Source: Paenibacillus chondroitinus NBRC 15376 (GTDB lineage: Bacteria; Bacillota; Bacilli; Paenibacillales; NBRC-103111). Taken from it: 64,000 bases of DNA. Position numbers and translations under genes: made by a program. Shown piece after piece: positions 27,365 through 36,681 of this stretch; position 1 is the stretch's first letter; the number at the start of each line of letters is the position of its first letter. The notes under the pieces are model-generated. The model was not told the DNA's origin. It saw only the letters and a program-made list of their open reading frames with translations, and ran no database searches. The stretch covers positions 434,001 through 498,000 of the forward strand of contig NZ_BILW01000002.1 in NCBI RefSeq assembly GCF_004000765.1. The letters run 5' to 3'.

Positions 27365-27997
27365 CTAACCCGCCGCCTTCGACGGGATACGAGTAACAAC
27401 TTCACCCACTAGAAGCAGTAAAACAATTGAAGAATATATACTAATCGTATAGCTCTCCGTATAGGGGAGGCCAAATCCCTTGTGGAAGATTGCAGTCAAC
27501 AGATGAATCGAGAAATTGGTAAAAACGAATGCGTAACTTCTGATCATCCACTTTCGGTGGTGGTCCACTTGTTTTTTTCTGATTTTCACAATCGCCATGA
27601 TGATCAAGAACATCCATATAATATTTAACAAATTAAAAGCCATGCTGCTAGTCTTCCCCCCCGTCGCATAGGGAGCCATGTAACCGGACGTAAGGTCAAC
27701 GATCATAACGGATAAAACGTACAAATAGCCGTTCAAGCGATGGAACTTCCGGAATTTTTTAAGAATGTTAGAGGAGAAATTAATTGCACCCGCGATCATC
27801 GCCAAGCAAGCAAATGCGACATGCACATGCATCACCTTCAGCCATACCGTGACATGTAACGCTCGTTTGAGATCGATCTTTTGTCTTAGAAATGCGGTTG
27901 CTCGTGGATCAAAAACGAAATTAGCGTAAATACTGTACACAATTAAAACAACTGTGACAAAGACCAGCAGTAGGTAAGCATTTTTTCTATTGAGCAT
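27365..27997 (-). CDS. DUF2306-type membrane protein
   Basis: 210 aa with six hydrophobic helices. Conserved histidines fall in helices as in DUF2306 proteins: MHVHVAFACLAMIAGAINF, KKFRKFHRLNGYLYVL and VDHHRKWMIRSYAFV, a His pattern that suggests haem or metal contact. AAAGG lies upstream of the ATG. It follows the P-loop kinase gene by 30 nt on the same strand and is probably co-transcribed with it. Function unknown. Confidence 0.75.
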   Translation of the reverse strand: MLNRKNAYLLLVFVTVVLIVYSIYANFVFDPRATAFLRQKIDLKRALHVTVWLKVMHVHVAFACLAMIAGAINFSSNILKKFRKFHRLNGYLYVLSVMIVDLTSGYMAPYATGGKTSSMAFNLLNIIWMFLIIMAIVKIRKKQVDHHRKWMIRSYAFVFTNFSIHLLTAIFHKGFGLPYTESYTISIYSSIVLLLLVGEVVTRIPSKAAG

Positions 27998-28027
27998 CTG
28001 TATAACCTTTCTCTATTTCATCCATTC

Positions 28028-28576
28028 TTATACTTGGAGAATACTTTGAATAACTGACTGAACATCCTCCGTATTCCTGATGACAAAAAGGTGGTCGGCC
28101 TCGCCCTCAAGCGGGCCTGTCATGCCGTTTTTATGAGATTCAGCCTGTTGCCGAATAAGTACTTCTTCAAACGATGCAGCGCTCCTAAATATTGCTTTGC
28201 TTCGCTGACTATCTGCAACTCGGGCCTGAAGAATATGATCCGGGATATCAAAATGAACAAGCACACTCTCGAAGCCTTTATTACGAAAATGTGCAAGCAG
28301 ATCCAATCGTCCTTGACGAGCAAGATTGGAGTTGCAAAGTATGAGATGAGCATCGGTTTGTTGAACCGCATAATTGACTATTGTTTGAGTGATGGCGTAC
28401 TTAATCGCATTAGGTCCTTTTTTCGGAAGCAAAGCTTGGTAACAGGCGTTGATGAACTCAGCATGATTATCCTGGTCTATCACTAGGGAGTTAGGCAGCT
28501 GTTGTTCTAAGATTTTCGCAAATGTCGTTTTCCCGCTGTGGGTTTTGCCAACCGTTATAATCACTAATCTTTTCAT
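28028..28576 (-). CDS. Small P-loop NTPase/kinase-like protein
   Basis: 182 aa; AAGGAG lies 6 nt before the ATG. Walker A VGKTHSGKTTFAK (about 9-21), an Asp-rich switch (LVIDQDNHAEF), a Walker B-like strand (AHLILCNSNLARQGR) and an Arg-containing lid (LQARVADSQRSKAIFR). The size and lid fit small-molecule kinases of the AAA_33/zeta-toxin-like group. No antitoxin gene lies beside it. Substrate unknown. Probably the first gene of a two-gene unit with the DUF2306 protein. Confidence 0.75.
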   Translation of the reverse strand: MKRLVIITVGKTHSGKTTFAKILEQQLPNSLVIDQDNHAEFINACYQALLPKKGPNAIKYAITQTIVNYAVQQTDAHLILCNSNLARQGRLDLLAHFRNKGFESVLVHFDIPDHILQARVADSQRSKAIFRSAASFEEVLIRQQAESHKNGMTGPLEGEADHLFVIRNTEDVQSVIQSILQV

Positions 28577-28688
28577 AAGCTGCTCCTTTCTTCAAGGTAA
28601 TCTATTGTTCTTTTCCTCAAGTGACTCTTCGCACCGCGTGCGTCTCCCGACGCGCGGTCGGCTGTCAAACTCGGTTAGTGGCAAGTAT

Positions 28689-28809
28689 GTTGTACTTTTT
28701 ACAACCATTTGGCTGTAATTGGGCCTTAGATTCCCTCTATGTTGTATATTGTGCAACGAAAGACCGTATTCGCGATCAGACCACGCCATTATATTGTATA
28801 AAATGCAAC
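28689..28809. repeat. 17-bp dyad repeat cluster 1 (GTTGTAY-N3-RTRCAAC)
   Basis: Three 17-bp imperfect palindromes: GTTGTACTTTTTACAAC (28689), GTTGTATATTGTGCAAC (28741), ATTGTATAAAATGCAAC (28793). The 35-nt spacer between the last two (28758-28792) closely matches the spacer at 48661-48695. Sits in the 353-nt gap 28577-28929, which otherwise holds only a terminator. Confidence 0.75.
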
Positions 28810-28871
28810 ATACGCCTTCAATATTGCTGATCAGCTTTCATGCCAGTTACTCCGCTCCGCGACCGAACATC

Positions 28872-28918
28872 AAAAAAAGACTTCCAGCAGCGAGCGAGCA
28901 GCGCTGGAAGTCTTTTTT
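28872..28918. terminator. Strong bidirectional terminator
   Basis: AAAAAAGACTTCCAGC and GCTGGAAGTCTTTTTT form a 16-bp perfect stem with A run before and T run after, so it works on both strands. It ends the aldo/keto reductase gene. Confidence 0.9.
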
Positions 28919-28929
28919 ATTAGCAAATC

Positions 28930-29847
28930 TTATGGCAGCACATTGCCTGCCGCGCGATAAATCTCATACCATTCCTGACGTGTCAAATGAACATCAGCCG
29001 CTTTGCAGCAATCCATTAAGCGCTCGATCGTCGTCGTGCCAGTAACCGGCTGCATCCGCGCTGGGTGGCGTAATAGCCATGCGATCGCGATAGTGGTGTT
29101 GCTCACTTCGTATTTTGCAGCAATCTCATCAATTTTCAGATTCAGCTCGGGGAACTTTTCGTTGCCAAGGAATACGCCCTCGAAGAATCCGTATTGGAAA
29201 GGCGACCAAGGCTGAATCGTGATATCGTTCAGTCTGCAGAAATCAAGTACGTTGCTGTCACGATTCACAGCGGATTCATTCAGCATATTCACGTTCATAC
29301 CGTTTGAAATCATCGTGGAGTTCGTGATACTTAGCTGCAATTGATTGGCAACCAGCGGCTGCTTGACCGATTTCTTCAGCAATTGAATTTGCATCGGAGT
29401 CTGATTCGAAACACCGAAGTGTCGAACTTTTCCAGTGCTTTCAAGAAGATCAAAAGCCTCGGCTACCTCTTCCGGTTCTACTAAAGCATCCGGACGGTGC
29501 AAAAGCAGAATGTCCAAATAATCGGTTTTGAGGCGCTTCAGGATATTGTCCACGGATTCCAAAATATGTTCTTTCGAGAAATCGAACATACCCTTCCGAA
29601 TGCCGCATTTGGATTGCAAAATGATTTTCTCGCGAATATCATCGTTCATATGAATGGCTTCGGAGAAGATTTCTTCACACTTGCCTCCACCGTAAATATC
29701 AGCATGGTCAAAGAAATTGGCTCCTGCATCCAGCGCTGACTGGACGAAGCGCTCAGCCTCATTTTTTTCCAATGAATTAATCCTCATACAACCTACCGCG
29801 ATAACCGGAACTTCCAAGTTGCTTGTACCAAGTTTCATCGTTCTCAT
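28930..29847 (-). CDS. Aldo/keto reductase (YdhF-like)
   Basis: 305 aa; AAGGAGG about 12 nt before the ATG. Aldo/keto reductase barrel with the catalytic tetrad visible: Asp and Tyr in FFDHADIYGGG, Lys in ILQSKCGIRKG and His in DILLLHRPD. The NADPH-binding end has VTGTTTIERLMDCCKAADV. Cytosolic NADPH-dependent carbonyl reduction; substrate unknown. Single gene with a strong terminator. Confidence 0.9.
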   Translation of the reverse strand: MRTMKLGTSNLEVPVIAVGCMRINSLEKNEAERFVQSALDAGANFFDHADIYGGGKCEEIFSEAIHMNDDIREKIILQSKCGIRKGMFDFSKEHILESVDNILKRLKTDYLDILLLHRPDALVEPEEVAEAFDLLESTGKVRHFGVSNQTPMQIQLLKKSVKQPLVANQLQLSITNSTMISNGMNVNMLNESAVNRDSNVLDFCRLNDITIQPWSPFQYGFFEGVFLGNEKFPELNLKIDEIAAKYEVSNTTIAIAWLLRHPARMQPVTGTTTIERLMDCCKAADVHLTRQEWYEIYRAAGNVLP

Positions 29848-30005
29848 TGTGCTAAATATCCTCCTTCAAGGCTTCCAACTTGTTGACTCATTATATGTAA
29901 CACCTTCATTGTCACACATTAGGCTAGTAGTTTTCAAGAACTGCTGTTATTAAGTTTTTAAGTCATTGTCAACTCTGCAGCTGCTTCTTTGAGCGCCTCG
30001 CAAAT

Positions 30006-30557
<552 letters not shown>

Positions 30558-30697
30558 TTACCGTCTCCCTTCGGTTATCTTATGATGCGGTCCCATCCAA
30601 ATTTGTCCACAAAACATCCTGACGGTCTATTGGTGTATAAACCCATATCAGAGGGGTAACCTCATATTAGCATTAACTTGCTCAACGCAACACCTTT

Positions 30698-30900
30698 GAG
30701 GAACTACAAGACGTTATTCTAGCAAATTAAGCCCATTTCCAAGTTCAGCGGAACTACTGGGCCTTATTTCACCGCCTAATCCCGTTTTCTTTAAGAAAAC
30801 GGACAAATAGCGGCCCACAGTTCCTCTCCGCGCGAAAAAGTGTCTGTTTCGCAGAAATAGAGCCCTGTCGTTCCCCTCGTCAGGGAGAAACTACTAGAGC
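30698..30900. repeat. GGAACTAC hairpin repeat cluster, copy 2
   Basis: The best-paired unit of the family is 30750-30824: outer GGAACTACTGGGCC pairs with GGCCCACAGTTCC, then TATTT with AAATA, then CCGTTTTCTT with AAGAAAACGG. Half-units flank it on both sides. It fills most of the 437-nt gap 30555-30991. Confidence 0.8.
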
Positions 30901-30991
30901 GATAGCGTGGGTTTTGACCGTCGCCATACGTCGGCGACACCGCACGTCCAGGATTCGCGCGCGGTTGGAAACAGTGCGGATTGCTACTGGA

Positions 30992-31834
30992 TCATTTCTC
31001 ACAAGCAATGCCGTCATTATCTCGATCAAGTTTAGAACTATATCCAGGTTGACCTCTTTTAATATTATACACGCCGTCAGCCTTGGCTTCCGCGCAAGAA
31101 TTATAAATAATGTTCGACTCTGTCGTTGGCGCAGGCTTCACCGTTGGTGATGGCGTTGGTTGCCCAGCTGTCGGTGAAGCTGTCGGCACTGGCGTCGCGG
31201 CTGCTGAAGGGCTTTGTTTGTCTTTCACGGCATTTTCGTGAAAACCGTCTTCCTGGGCGTAGTTCTCCACGCTCCAAATGTTAACTCCTTTAAGCTGCGC
31301 TGCCTTTTGGATCTCACGAAACTTATCGACATATTTGACATTCGGCGGGTAGATATAGGCTACTCTCGCATACCCATTTTCGAGCAGCATTTCATTGAAC
31401 ATTTTATCCCCTATGTATAAATAGCAAAGCAGCCTTCCGTATTTATCCCGCTCGGATACGTCCAGTTCCAGACGCACATCTTTATCCGTTAACGTATCCT
31501 TGGCGAACTTGGAAGCTTCCAGAGCAAACGGTTGAACAGGTTTATCAGGGGCTACACTCTCAGGCGTATCCACCAGCAGAAGTCTGATTGTTTCTTCCTT
31601 TACTTTCCCCGACTCTTGAAACGACACTTTCATGGTATCCCCATCGACGACCCGTACAATCTTCGCAGGTATCATCTTGCTGTTGGCTGGTACGGATGCA
31701 GGCGTTGTTGACGCACTCGGTGATGGCGAGACTACTACTGTGGGAACCGCTGTTTGTTGCGAACACCCTGTAACGATAAAAACGATTAATGCGATTGAAC
31801 AGATAAGTACTTTTTTAAACATTTCATGCAGCAT
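30992..31834 (-). CDS. Secreted thermonuclease-like lipoprotein with Excalibur domain
   Basis: 280 aa; I choose the ATG at 31834 because GGAGG lies 7 nt upstream (the frame opens at 31876). Lipoprotein signal with lipobox VTGC (Cys near residue 23), a Ser/Pro/Thr-rich linker, a staphylococcal-nuclease domain (about 50-190) with VVDGDTMKV, LLLVDTPES and SERDKYGRLLCYLY carrying the calcium and catalytic Arg/Glu positions, a Pro/Thr/Ala linker, and a C-terminal Excalibur motif (DRDNDGIACEK). It should degrade extracellular nucleic acid while tethered to the membrane. The Excalibur loop probably binds calcium. Confidence 0.9.
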   Translation of the reverse strand: MLHEMFKKVLICSIALIVFIVTGCSQQTAVPTVVVSPSPSASTTPASVPANSKMIPAKIVRVVDGDTMKVSFQESGKVKEETIRLLLVDTPESVAPDKPVQPFALEASKFAKDTLTDKDVRLELDVSERDKYGRLLCYLYIGDKMFNEMLLENGYARVAYIYPPNVKYVDKFREIQKAAQLKGVNIWSVENYAQEDGFHENAVKDKQSPSAAATPVPTASPTAGQPTPSPTVKPAPTTESNIIYNSCAEAKADGVYNIKRGQPGYSSKLDRDNDGIACEK

Positions 31835-31903
31835 TTGAAGACCTCCAAGTATGACTGATCTATACGACTTCGCCATTATAACAAATCGTAGGATTAGAAA
31901 ATA

Positions 31904-31948
31904 GGAAAAGGTTGGTCATTTGCCATATAAGACAAATGAACCAACCTT
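31904..31948 (-). terminator. Terminator of the MFS gene
   Basis: Minus strand AAGGTTGGTTCATTTG pairs with CAAATGACCAACCTT (one bulge), followed by TTCC. About 17 nt after the stop. Confidence 0.75.
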
Positions 31949-31964
31949 ATCTGTTCCAAGTATG

Positions 31965-33332
31965 TTAAGCGGCAGGCTGTGCTTTTCTCCAGGCAGCCCG
32001 AAGGTACGCAATCGCGCACACGATGGCTAGAATGACAATCAGCGTAAGTCCCCAGTAAATGTTGCTGTAAGCATGTGCTAATGGGAGATCCTTCTGCCAA
32101 ACAAGGGCGCTTGCCGTCGCTGCAACCCCGAATGCACCGCTGAAAAATTGCAGTAGCTGAAATAACCCAAGGCCGGAGGCAATCTGTGACGGAAGAAGCA
32201 GTCTCGACATTTCGTTGGAGATACTGCTCGTTAAGATCGTATAACTTACGCTCATTAACATATAGATGAACATGATTGAGAAGAAGGAGATACCTTCGAA
32301 TAAGGCAAAAAGAATCACAGATGCCAGTAGAAGCAGTGGCGTATAACGAATGATCGAGCTGTTACCGCGTAAGTCAATGATACGGCCAACTTGACGGGAA
32401 ATGATCATCGCGAGAGCTGATCCTGGGAAAATCACCAAACCCGCTTGAATCGCACTTAAGTGATACTGTTTAACCAAAATCTGCGGCATGAGAAACAAGG
32501 TTGCGAAGCTGCACAAATACGCGGCTACACCCACAGCGCCTAAAATAAGAAACGAACGATTTGCAAATAACGACGGAAGTACGAAAGGATCTTTTGCAGA
32601 CCGAATGCGCACAATAAAAAGAACGATCGAGACAAGCCCGGCAAGTAGCGCAATGAGAGAATGATTTGTTAAGAATAGAAGAAGTCCTGTCGTACCTACA
32701 CCAATGAATAGTGCGCCTAGTGCGTCGAAGGAACCTTTGCGTGGTTCTTCTTTTGGAATGAGCTTCATATAAAGTGGAACTAGCACCAACGTGATAGCCG
32801 TTACGACAAACAGAAGATGCCAGCCTAAAAACTCAACGATAAATCCACCGACAACAGGCCCGAAGCCAAGTCCAAATGCGACGGAAGACATAATCAACGC
32901 CATCGCTTTACCTCTGCGTTCCAATGGAATGTAACGGGACAAAAGGACTAACGCCAATGCTGGAATTGAACCCGCTCCGGAGGCTTGCAGTATGCGGACA
33001 ATTAGCAGGACGGCGAAGCTGTTGCTGAATAATCCCATGATGGCCCCAATACTTAGCGACAGGATTCCGATAACGAAAAGCCTTCTTATTGGAACAAAAT
33101 CGGCAAGTCGACTATACGTAATGGATGAGATCGCGAATACAATGGAATATCCCGTTACGATCCATGACGTGGATGCGGCTGTAAGTTTGAACGCTTTGGC
33201 CACATCCGGTAATGCTAAGTTAAACATCATCGTGTTCATGATGACGAGTACAATCGTTAATCCGAGCAGAAAGAGAACGACTCCTTCTTTTTTGATGCCA
33301 CTCTCTTGTGCTTGATTTGTATCTTTTTGCAT
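31965..33332 (-). CDS. MFS multidrug-type efflux transporter (14-helix, DHA2-like)
   Basis: 455 aa from the ATG at 33332 (MQKDTNQ), with GAGGAGG 12 nt upstream; the frame opens at 33398, inside the operator region. Fourteen hydrophobic segments. Motif A-like SRLADFVPIRRLFVIG follows helix 2, and the antiporter motif C appears as AFGLGFGPVVGGFIVEFLGW in helix 5. Likely proton-driven export of drugs. Divergent from an ArsR-type regulator with a perfect palindrome between them, so it is probably repressed by that protein. Confidence 0.87.
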   Translation of the reverse strand: MQKDTNQAQESGIKKEGVVLFLLGLTIVLVIMNTMMFNLALPDVAKAFKLTAASTSWIVTGYSIVFAISSITYSRLADFVPIRRLFVIGILSLSIGAIMGLFSNSFAVLLIVRILQASGAGSIPALALVLLSRYIPLERRGKAMALIMSSVAFGLGFGPVVGGFIVEFLGWHLLFVVTAITLVLVPLYMKLIPKEEPRKGSFDALGALFIGVGTTGLLLFLTNHSLIALLAGLVSIVLFIVRIRSAKDPFVLPSLFANRSFLILGAVGVAAYLCSFATLFLMPQILVKQYHLSAIQAGLVIFPGSALAMIISRQVGRIIDLRGNSSIIRYTPLLLLASVILFALFEGISFFSIMFIYMLMSVSYTILTSSISNEMSRLLLPSQIASGLGLFQLLQFFSGAFGVAATASALVWQKDLPLAHAYSNIYWGLTLIVILAIVCAIAYLRAAWRKAQPAA

Positions 33333-33365
33333 GGCGTTTATTCGCCTCCTCATCCAATTTAATAA

Positions 33366-33413
33366 TTCGATAATTATCGAACAATAGAATAATAACATGA
33401 GTTATGGTATAAT
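33366..33413. promoter_or_regulatory. Operator/promoter region between MFS and ArsR genes
   Basis: TTCGATAATTATCGAA (33366-33381) is a perfect 16-bp palindrome, 34 bp before the MFS start. A TATAAT -10 box for the ArsR gene lies at 33408-33413. The palindrome would cover the promoters in both directions, fitting autoregulated repression. Confidence 0.65.
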
Positions 33414-33450
33414 ACAATCGTTAAACCGAAATAAATGAGGGGGCTCTAGA

Positions 33451-33795
33451 ATGAAACATTTACATCATCCAGATATTGCAGACATTCATTTGTCCACCGT
33501 CTTATATGCCTTGAGCGATCCTATCCGCTTACATGTCGTCTCTGAACTCAGCACTTTGAACGAACGACCTTGCGGCGACTTCCAAGTGCCTGTTGTAAAA
33601 TCAACCATGTCTCATCATGCTCGAACTTTAAGAGAAGCCGGCGTTGTGAATATTCGCGTCCAAGGCACTCAACGGCTTATCTCATTAAGAACAGAGGATT
33701 TAGAACAACGTTTCCCTGGTTTGCTTTCATCTATTCTTGCTGCTTATGATGCTTCCGATGAGAAAAAGCGGCTTTTGTGCCCTGAGCAAGGATGA
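33451..33795 (+). CDS. ArsR-family winged-helix regulator
   Basis: 114 aa; GAGGGGG lies upstream of the ATG. ArsR-type winged helix: LSTVLYALSDPIRLHVVSELS (helices 1-2), then KSTMSHHARTLREAGVVNIRVQGTQRLISLR (recognition helix and wing). It lacks the ELCVCDL metal box of true arsenic or cadmium sensors; a single Cys (about residue 46) and one near the C-terminus remain. Expected to control the divergent MFS exporter through the palindrome between them. Confidence 0.88.
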   Translation: MKHLHHPDIADIHLSTVLYALSDPIRLHVVSELSTLNERPCGDFQVPVVKSTMSHHARTLREAGVVNIRVQGTQRLISLRTEDLEQRFPGLLSSILAAYDASDEKKRLLCPEQG

Positions 33796-33904
33796 CTGCC
33801 ATGGCTTCGGCGTTGGAGGTCAGCTGTGCGCTATCGTCATGAATAGTCGCCTATGTCTATGAAAGCGTACTCACTCCCCCTCCCCTAGCAACGCATTTCA
33901 TAAA

Positions 33905-33937
33905 AAAGAGCTAAGCGCATAAGCCGCTTAGCTCTTT
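33905..33937. terminator. Terminator at the end of the mannoside operon
   Basis: AAAGAGCTAAGCG pairs perfectly with CGCTTAGCTCTTT; A and T runs on the flanks allow use from both strands. Nine nt after the GH38 stop. Confidence 0.88.
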
Positions 33938-33945
33938 ATCATTAT

Positions 33946-36678
33946 TCAGCGGGAAACCCCAATCGTTACAATTTCACAAGGGCCAATCGGCAGAGTCAAA
34001 CAGCCTGAAGCATCCGTATCCACACGCTCACCGTGATCTTCCAAGATCGTGCTCTTGTAGAAATAGTAATGCGGTGTATTCGAATGAAGCATAAGTTCAG
34101 CCGCATGAGGCCTCATGTTGTACCAACGCAGCAGCAGATCGCCCGTACCTTCATTCATTTTCAATGAAGAGAAAGCCAAATCTCCGCCTTCCCACTCGAA
34201 TGGTGCATATGTTGGCGCAATGCTGCCAACGTGAACTCCCGTCTGACTTAACGTCCACGGGATTTGGAATTGATAAGCCTGCGCATACGCAGCAGACTGC
34301 ATAACTTGATCACTGTACGGAATGATTTCCATACGAACTGTATGCTCGCCTAAACATTGTGCTTCCGGCGTAGGGAACAAGCCCCAATCGCCAAGCTCGC
34401 CAACGGCACGAAGCAAGGTCACAGCAATTGTATTGCGCCCGTCCTGCAGGACTTCGTATTCGTTCAAACCGAGATTAGCCACAACAAGTCCTGCTCCCGC
34501 TTCACTGACATCAACAAAAGCCTGTTGATGCTGCGTATTGCTTGGATTCTCCCATTCCGCTGCCGGCTTGTTGCTGCGCTGCGGGATTTCAAACATGGAG
34601 TCCACCTGGTGAACACTCGTGTTCAAATCGGTCGGGAAAAGCATCCGCAGACGATGGTCTTTGGCCTGATTATTGAACGTCGCTTCTATCTCTACTCCTT
34701 TGCCGCCACGGCTCAAAGAGACAACCGTGCGAATGGTCATAGGCACCATGCGTGTGGAACGTTGGGCTTTACGATGCGGGAAGTATACCAAATCGCGCTG
34801 CTCTTCATCCAGCTTTGCATCGGCCGATGCTGGAATTACCCATTCATGGATGATTTCGATCGCGGCTTGATAAGCCGTATCTTGCAGCACGCGAATCTGT
34901 GCGACGCTGCCCTTGGTCGTACGCGGCGTTTCGCCGTCCGGCTGTTTGTACATATATTCGTTACCGATATCCCCGGTATTCTCATATACACCCAAATCGC
35001 GGTACGTACGGCCGCTTTTTTTGTCCAACAGGCTGAACGAGCCGTCATCTGCAATGGCGATTTTCAGCTCGGCATTTTCCAAGACACGGTCTGCCGTGAT
35101 CAAGGAATCCTGCTGAGTGACCGTCGACTCTTTTTTCACCCAAGCATACGTCTTCAAGCCTAAAGCAGGCACCCTCTCCGCTTCAAAAGTCAGCTTCACC
35201 TTGCGGCTCATATACGGCTGGCGGAATTTATCGTCCGGCAAATCGTAGCCGAACTGCAAACCGATATCTTCCATAGAACAGGAAATCTCTGTCCCCTGCT
35301 CATCTACGAGTACACGCCCCGTGAGATCCGCTTCCTTGGCAAGACGGCTTGCCTCTTCGAGCTTATAACCGTCTCGGAAGTACAGGCTAAGCACATCAAT
35401 TTCAATACTGACAACGCCGGTACGTTCCCATCCCGAAGTGTTAAAAACAACAACCGGCAGGGCGTCTTTGCCTGCTCCCTCGAAGCTGGAAGTATCAACC
35501 GCGTCGGCAAGTGCGCGGGATTTTTCCTCTACAATCGCTTCCGCCACATGGCGGCTTTTCTCGAAACGAGTGACCATTTCGCGGTGCACTTCATCCACGC
35601 TGCACCCGCAAATACTGTCATGCGGATGGTTCTGCATGAGTGTTTTCCACGCATAAGTGAACAAATGATGCGGGTATTTCTCCCCGACGCCAAGCGTATG
35701 CGCGAATGCAGCCAGCGGTTCTGCGACTTTTTCCAACATCGCCTGCCCCAGTTGGTTCATCTGCTTCAAATAAACACGCGCCGAAGCCGTGTTCACGAGC
35801 GTCGACCAGCCGTCCGTTCGTTGGCTGCGAAGCTCGCCTTTGACCGTAGAAAGCTCATGCTTCAATGAACGCTGAACAGACTCCAAATAGTCGTTGAAAT
35901 TCGAATGAATAAATACCGTGTCCGGATGCAGCTCTCGAGCTGTTTCAATCGCCTCAGGCAAATCAAGCTGAATCGGTTGATGATCGCAGCCGTTCATGAA
36001 GAGCAGCTCGCTCGTCGAAGCGTATTTTTCGGCATCCGACAGCTTCCGCTCCCAATACACCTTAGCTTCTTCGAGATCTACAGGGACTTCATTGCCGTTC
36101 GAGTACCAGTTTGCGAAAAGAATACCCAGAACCTTTGAACCATCCGGCCCTTCCCACATCAGTTCAGAGAATGAGGATTCATAGTCGCTATCAGAGACCG
36201 TATTGTTAAAGCCTGTAGGCTTGACCCCACGGCCGAAAAAAGCGTTCGTAATGCCGGATTGCTGCATCAATTGCGGGGTTTGGCCTACAAGCCCGAACGT
36301 ATCCGGGAAATAGCCGATTTTGGCTACAGAGCCGTATTTCCTTGCATCTTGATGTCCAATCTGCATATTGCGTACATTGGCTTCACCGCTAGTCAGGAAA
36401 GCATCCTGCAGAATATACCAAGGACCGATGATGATTCGGCCATCTTGGATATATTTTTCCAGTTTCCCCTTTTGATCAGGACGTACTTGCAAGTAATCCT
36501 CTAGAATAATCGTTTGGCCATCCAGGTAAAAGCTGCGATAATTCGGATCGTTATCTAATTTATCCAGCAAAGTGTCCACCAGTTTCACAAGGCGTACATG
36601 ATGTTTCTCGTATGGTAAATACCATTCCCGATCCCAGTGCGTATGGGAAATGATATGAGCTGTTCGTTTGATGCTCAT
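33946..36678 (-). CDS. GH38 alpha-mannosidase (cytoplasmic)
   Basis: 910 aa, no signal peptide. Zinc-binding HTHWDREW (H14 and D16) opens the catalytic domain; the predicted nucleophile is D126 in GYFPDTFG, and a further zinc ligand is His in GCDHQP. The C-terminal two-thirds are the beta-sandwich domains of the family. Removes alpha-linked mannose from imported oligosaccharides. GAGAGGAG lies 7 nt before the ATG, and the preceding gene stops 3 nt upstream. Last gene of the operon, followed by a terminator. The MngB-type 2-O-(6-phospho-mannosyl)-glycerate hydrolases are close relatives, but no phosphotransferase transporter is present here. Confidence 0.93.
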   Translation of the reverse strand: MSIKRTAHIISHTHWDREWYLPYEKHHVRLVKLVDTLLDKLDNDPNYRSFYLDGQTIILEDYLQVRPDQKGKLEKYIQDGRIIIGPWYILQDAFLTSGEANVRNMQIGHQDARKYGSVAKIGYFPDTFGLVGQTPQLMQQSGITNAFFGRGVKPTGFNNTVSDSDYESSFSELMWEGPDGSKVLGILFANWYSNGNEVPVDLEEAKVYWERKLSDAEKYASTSELLFMNGCDHQPIQLDLPEAIETARELHPDTVFIHSNFNDYLESVQRSLKHELSTVKGELRSQRTDGWSTLVNTASARVYLKQMNQLGQAMLEKVAEPLAAFAHTLGVGEKYPHHLFTYAWKTLMQNHPHDSICGCSVDEVHREMVTRFEKSRHVAEAIVEEKSRALADAVDTSSFEGAGKDALPVVVFNTSGWERTGVVSIEIDVLSLYFRDGYKLEEASRLAKEADLTGRVLVDEQGTEISCSMEDIGLQFGYDLPDDKFRQPYMSRKVKLTFEAERVPALGLKTYAWVKKESTVTQQDSLITADRVLENAELKIAIADDGSFSLLDKKSGRTYRDLGVYENTGDIGNEYMYKQPDGETPRTTKGSVAQIRVLQDTAYQAAIEIIHEWVIPASADAKLDEEQRDLVYFPHRKAQRSTRMVPMTIRTVVSLSRGGKGVEIEATFNNQAKDHRLRMLFPTDLNTSVHQVDSMFEIPQRSNKPAAEWENPSNTQHQQAFVDVSEAGAGLVVANLGLNEYEVLQDGRNTIAVTLLRAVGELGDWGLFPTPEAQCLGEHTVRMEIIPYSDQVMQSAAYAQAYQFQIPWTLSQTGVHVGSIAPTYAPFEWEGGDLAFSSLKMNEGTGDLLLRWYNMRPHAAELMLHSNTPHYYFYKSTILEDHGERVDTDASGCLTLPIGPCEIVTIGVSR

Positions 36679-36681
36679 GGC

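Noticed and set aside
34357-35163. 268-codon open frame on the plus strand
   Set aside because: It lies inside the GH38 gene on the opposite strand, has no ribosome site or recognisable protein, and is a codon-bias shadow.
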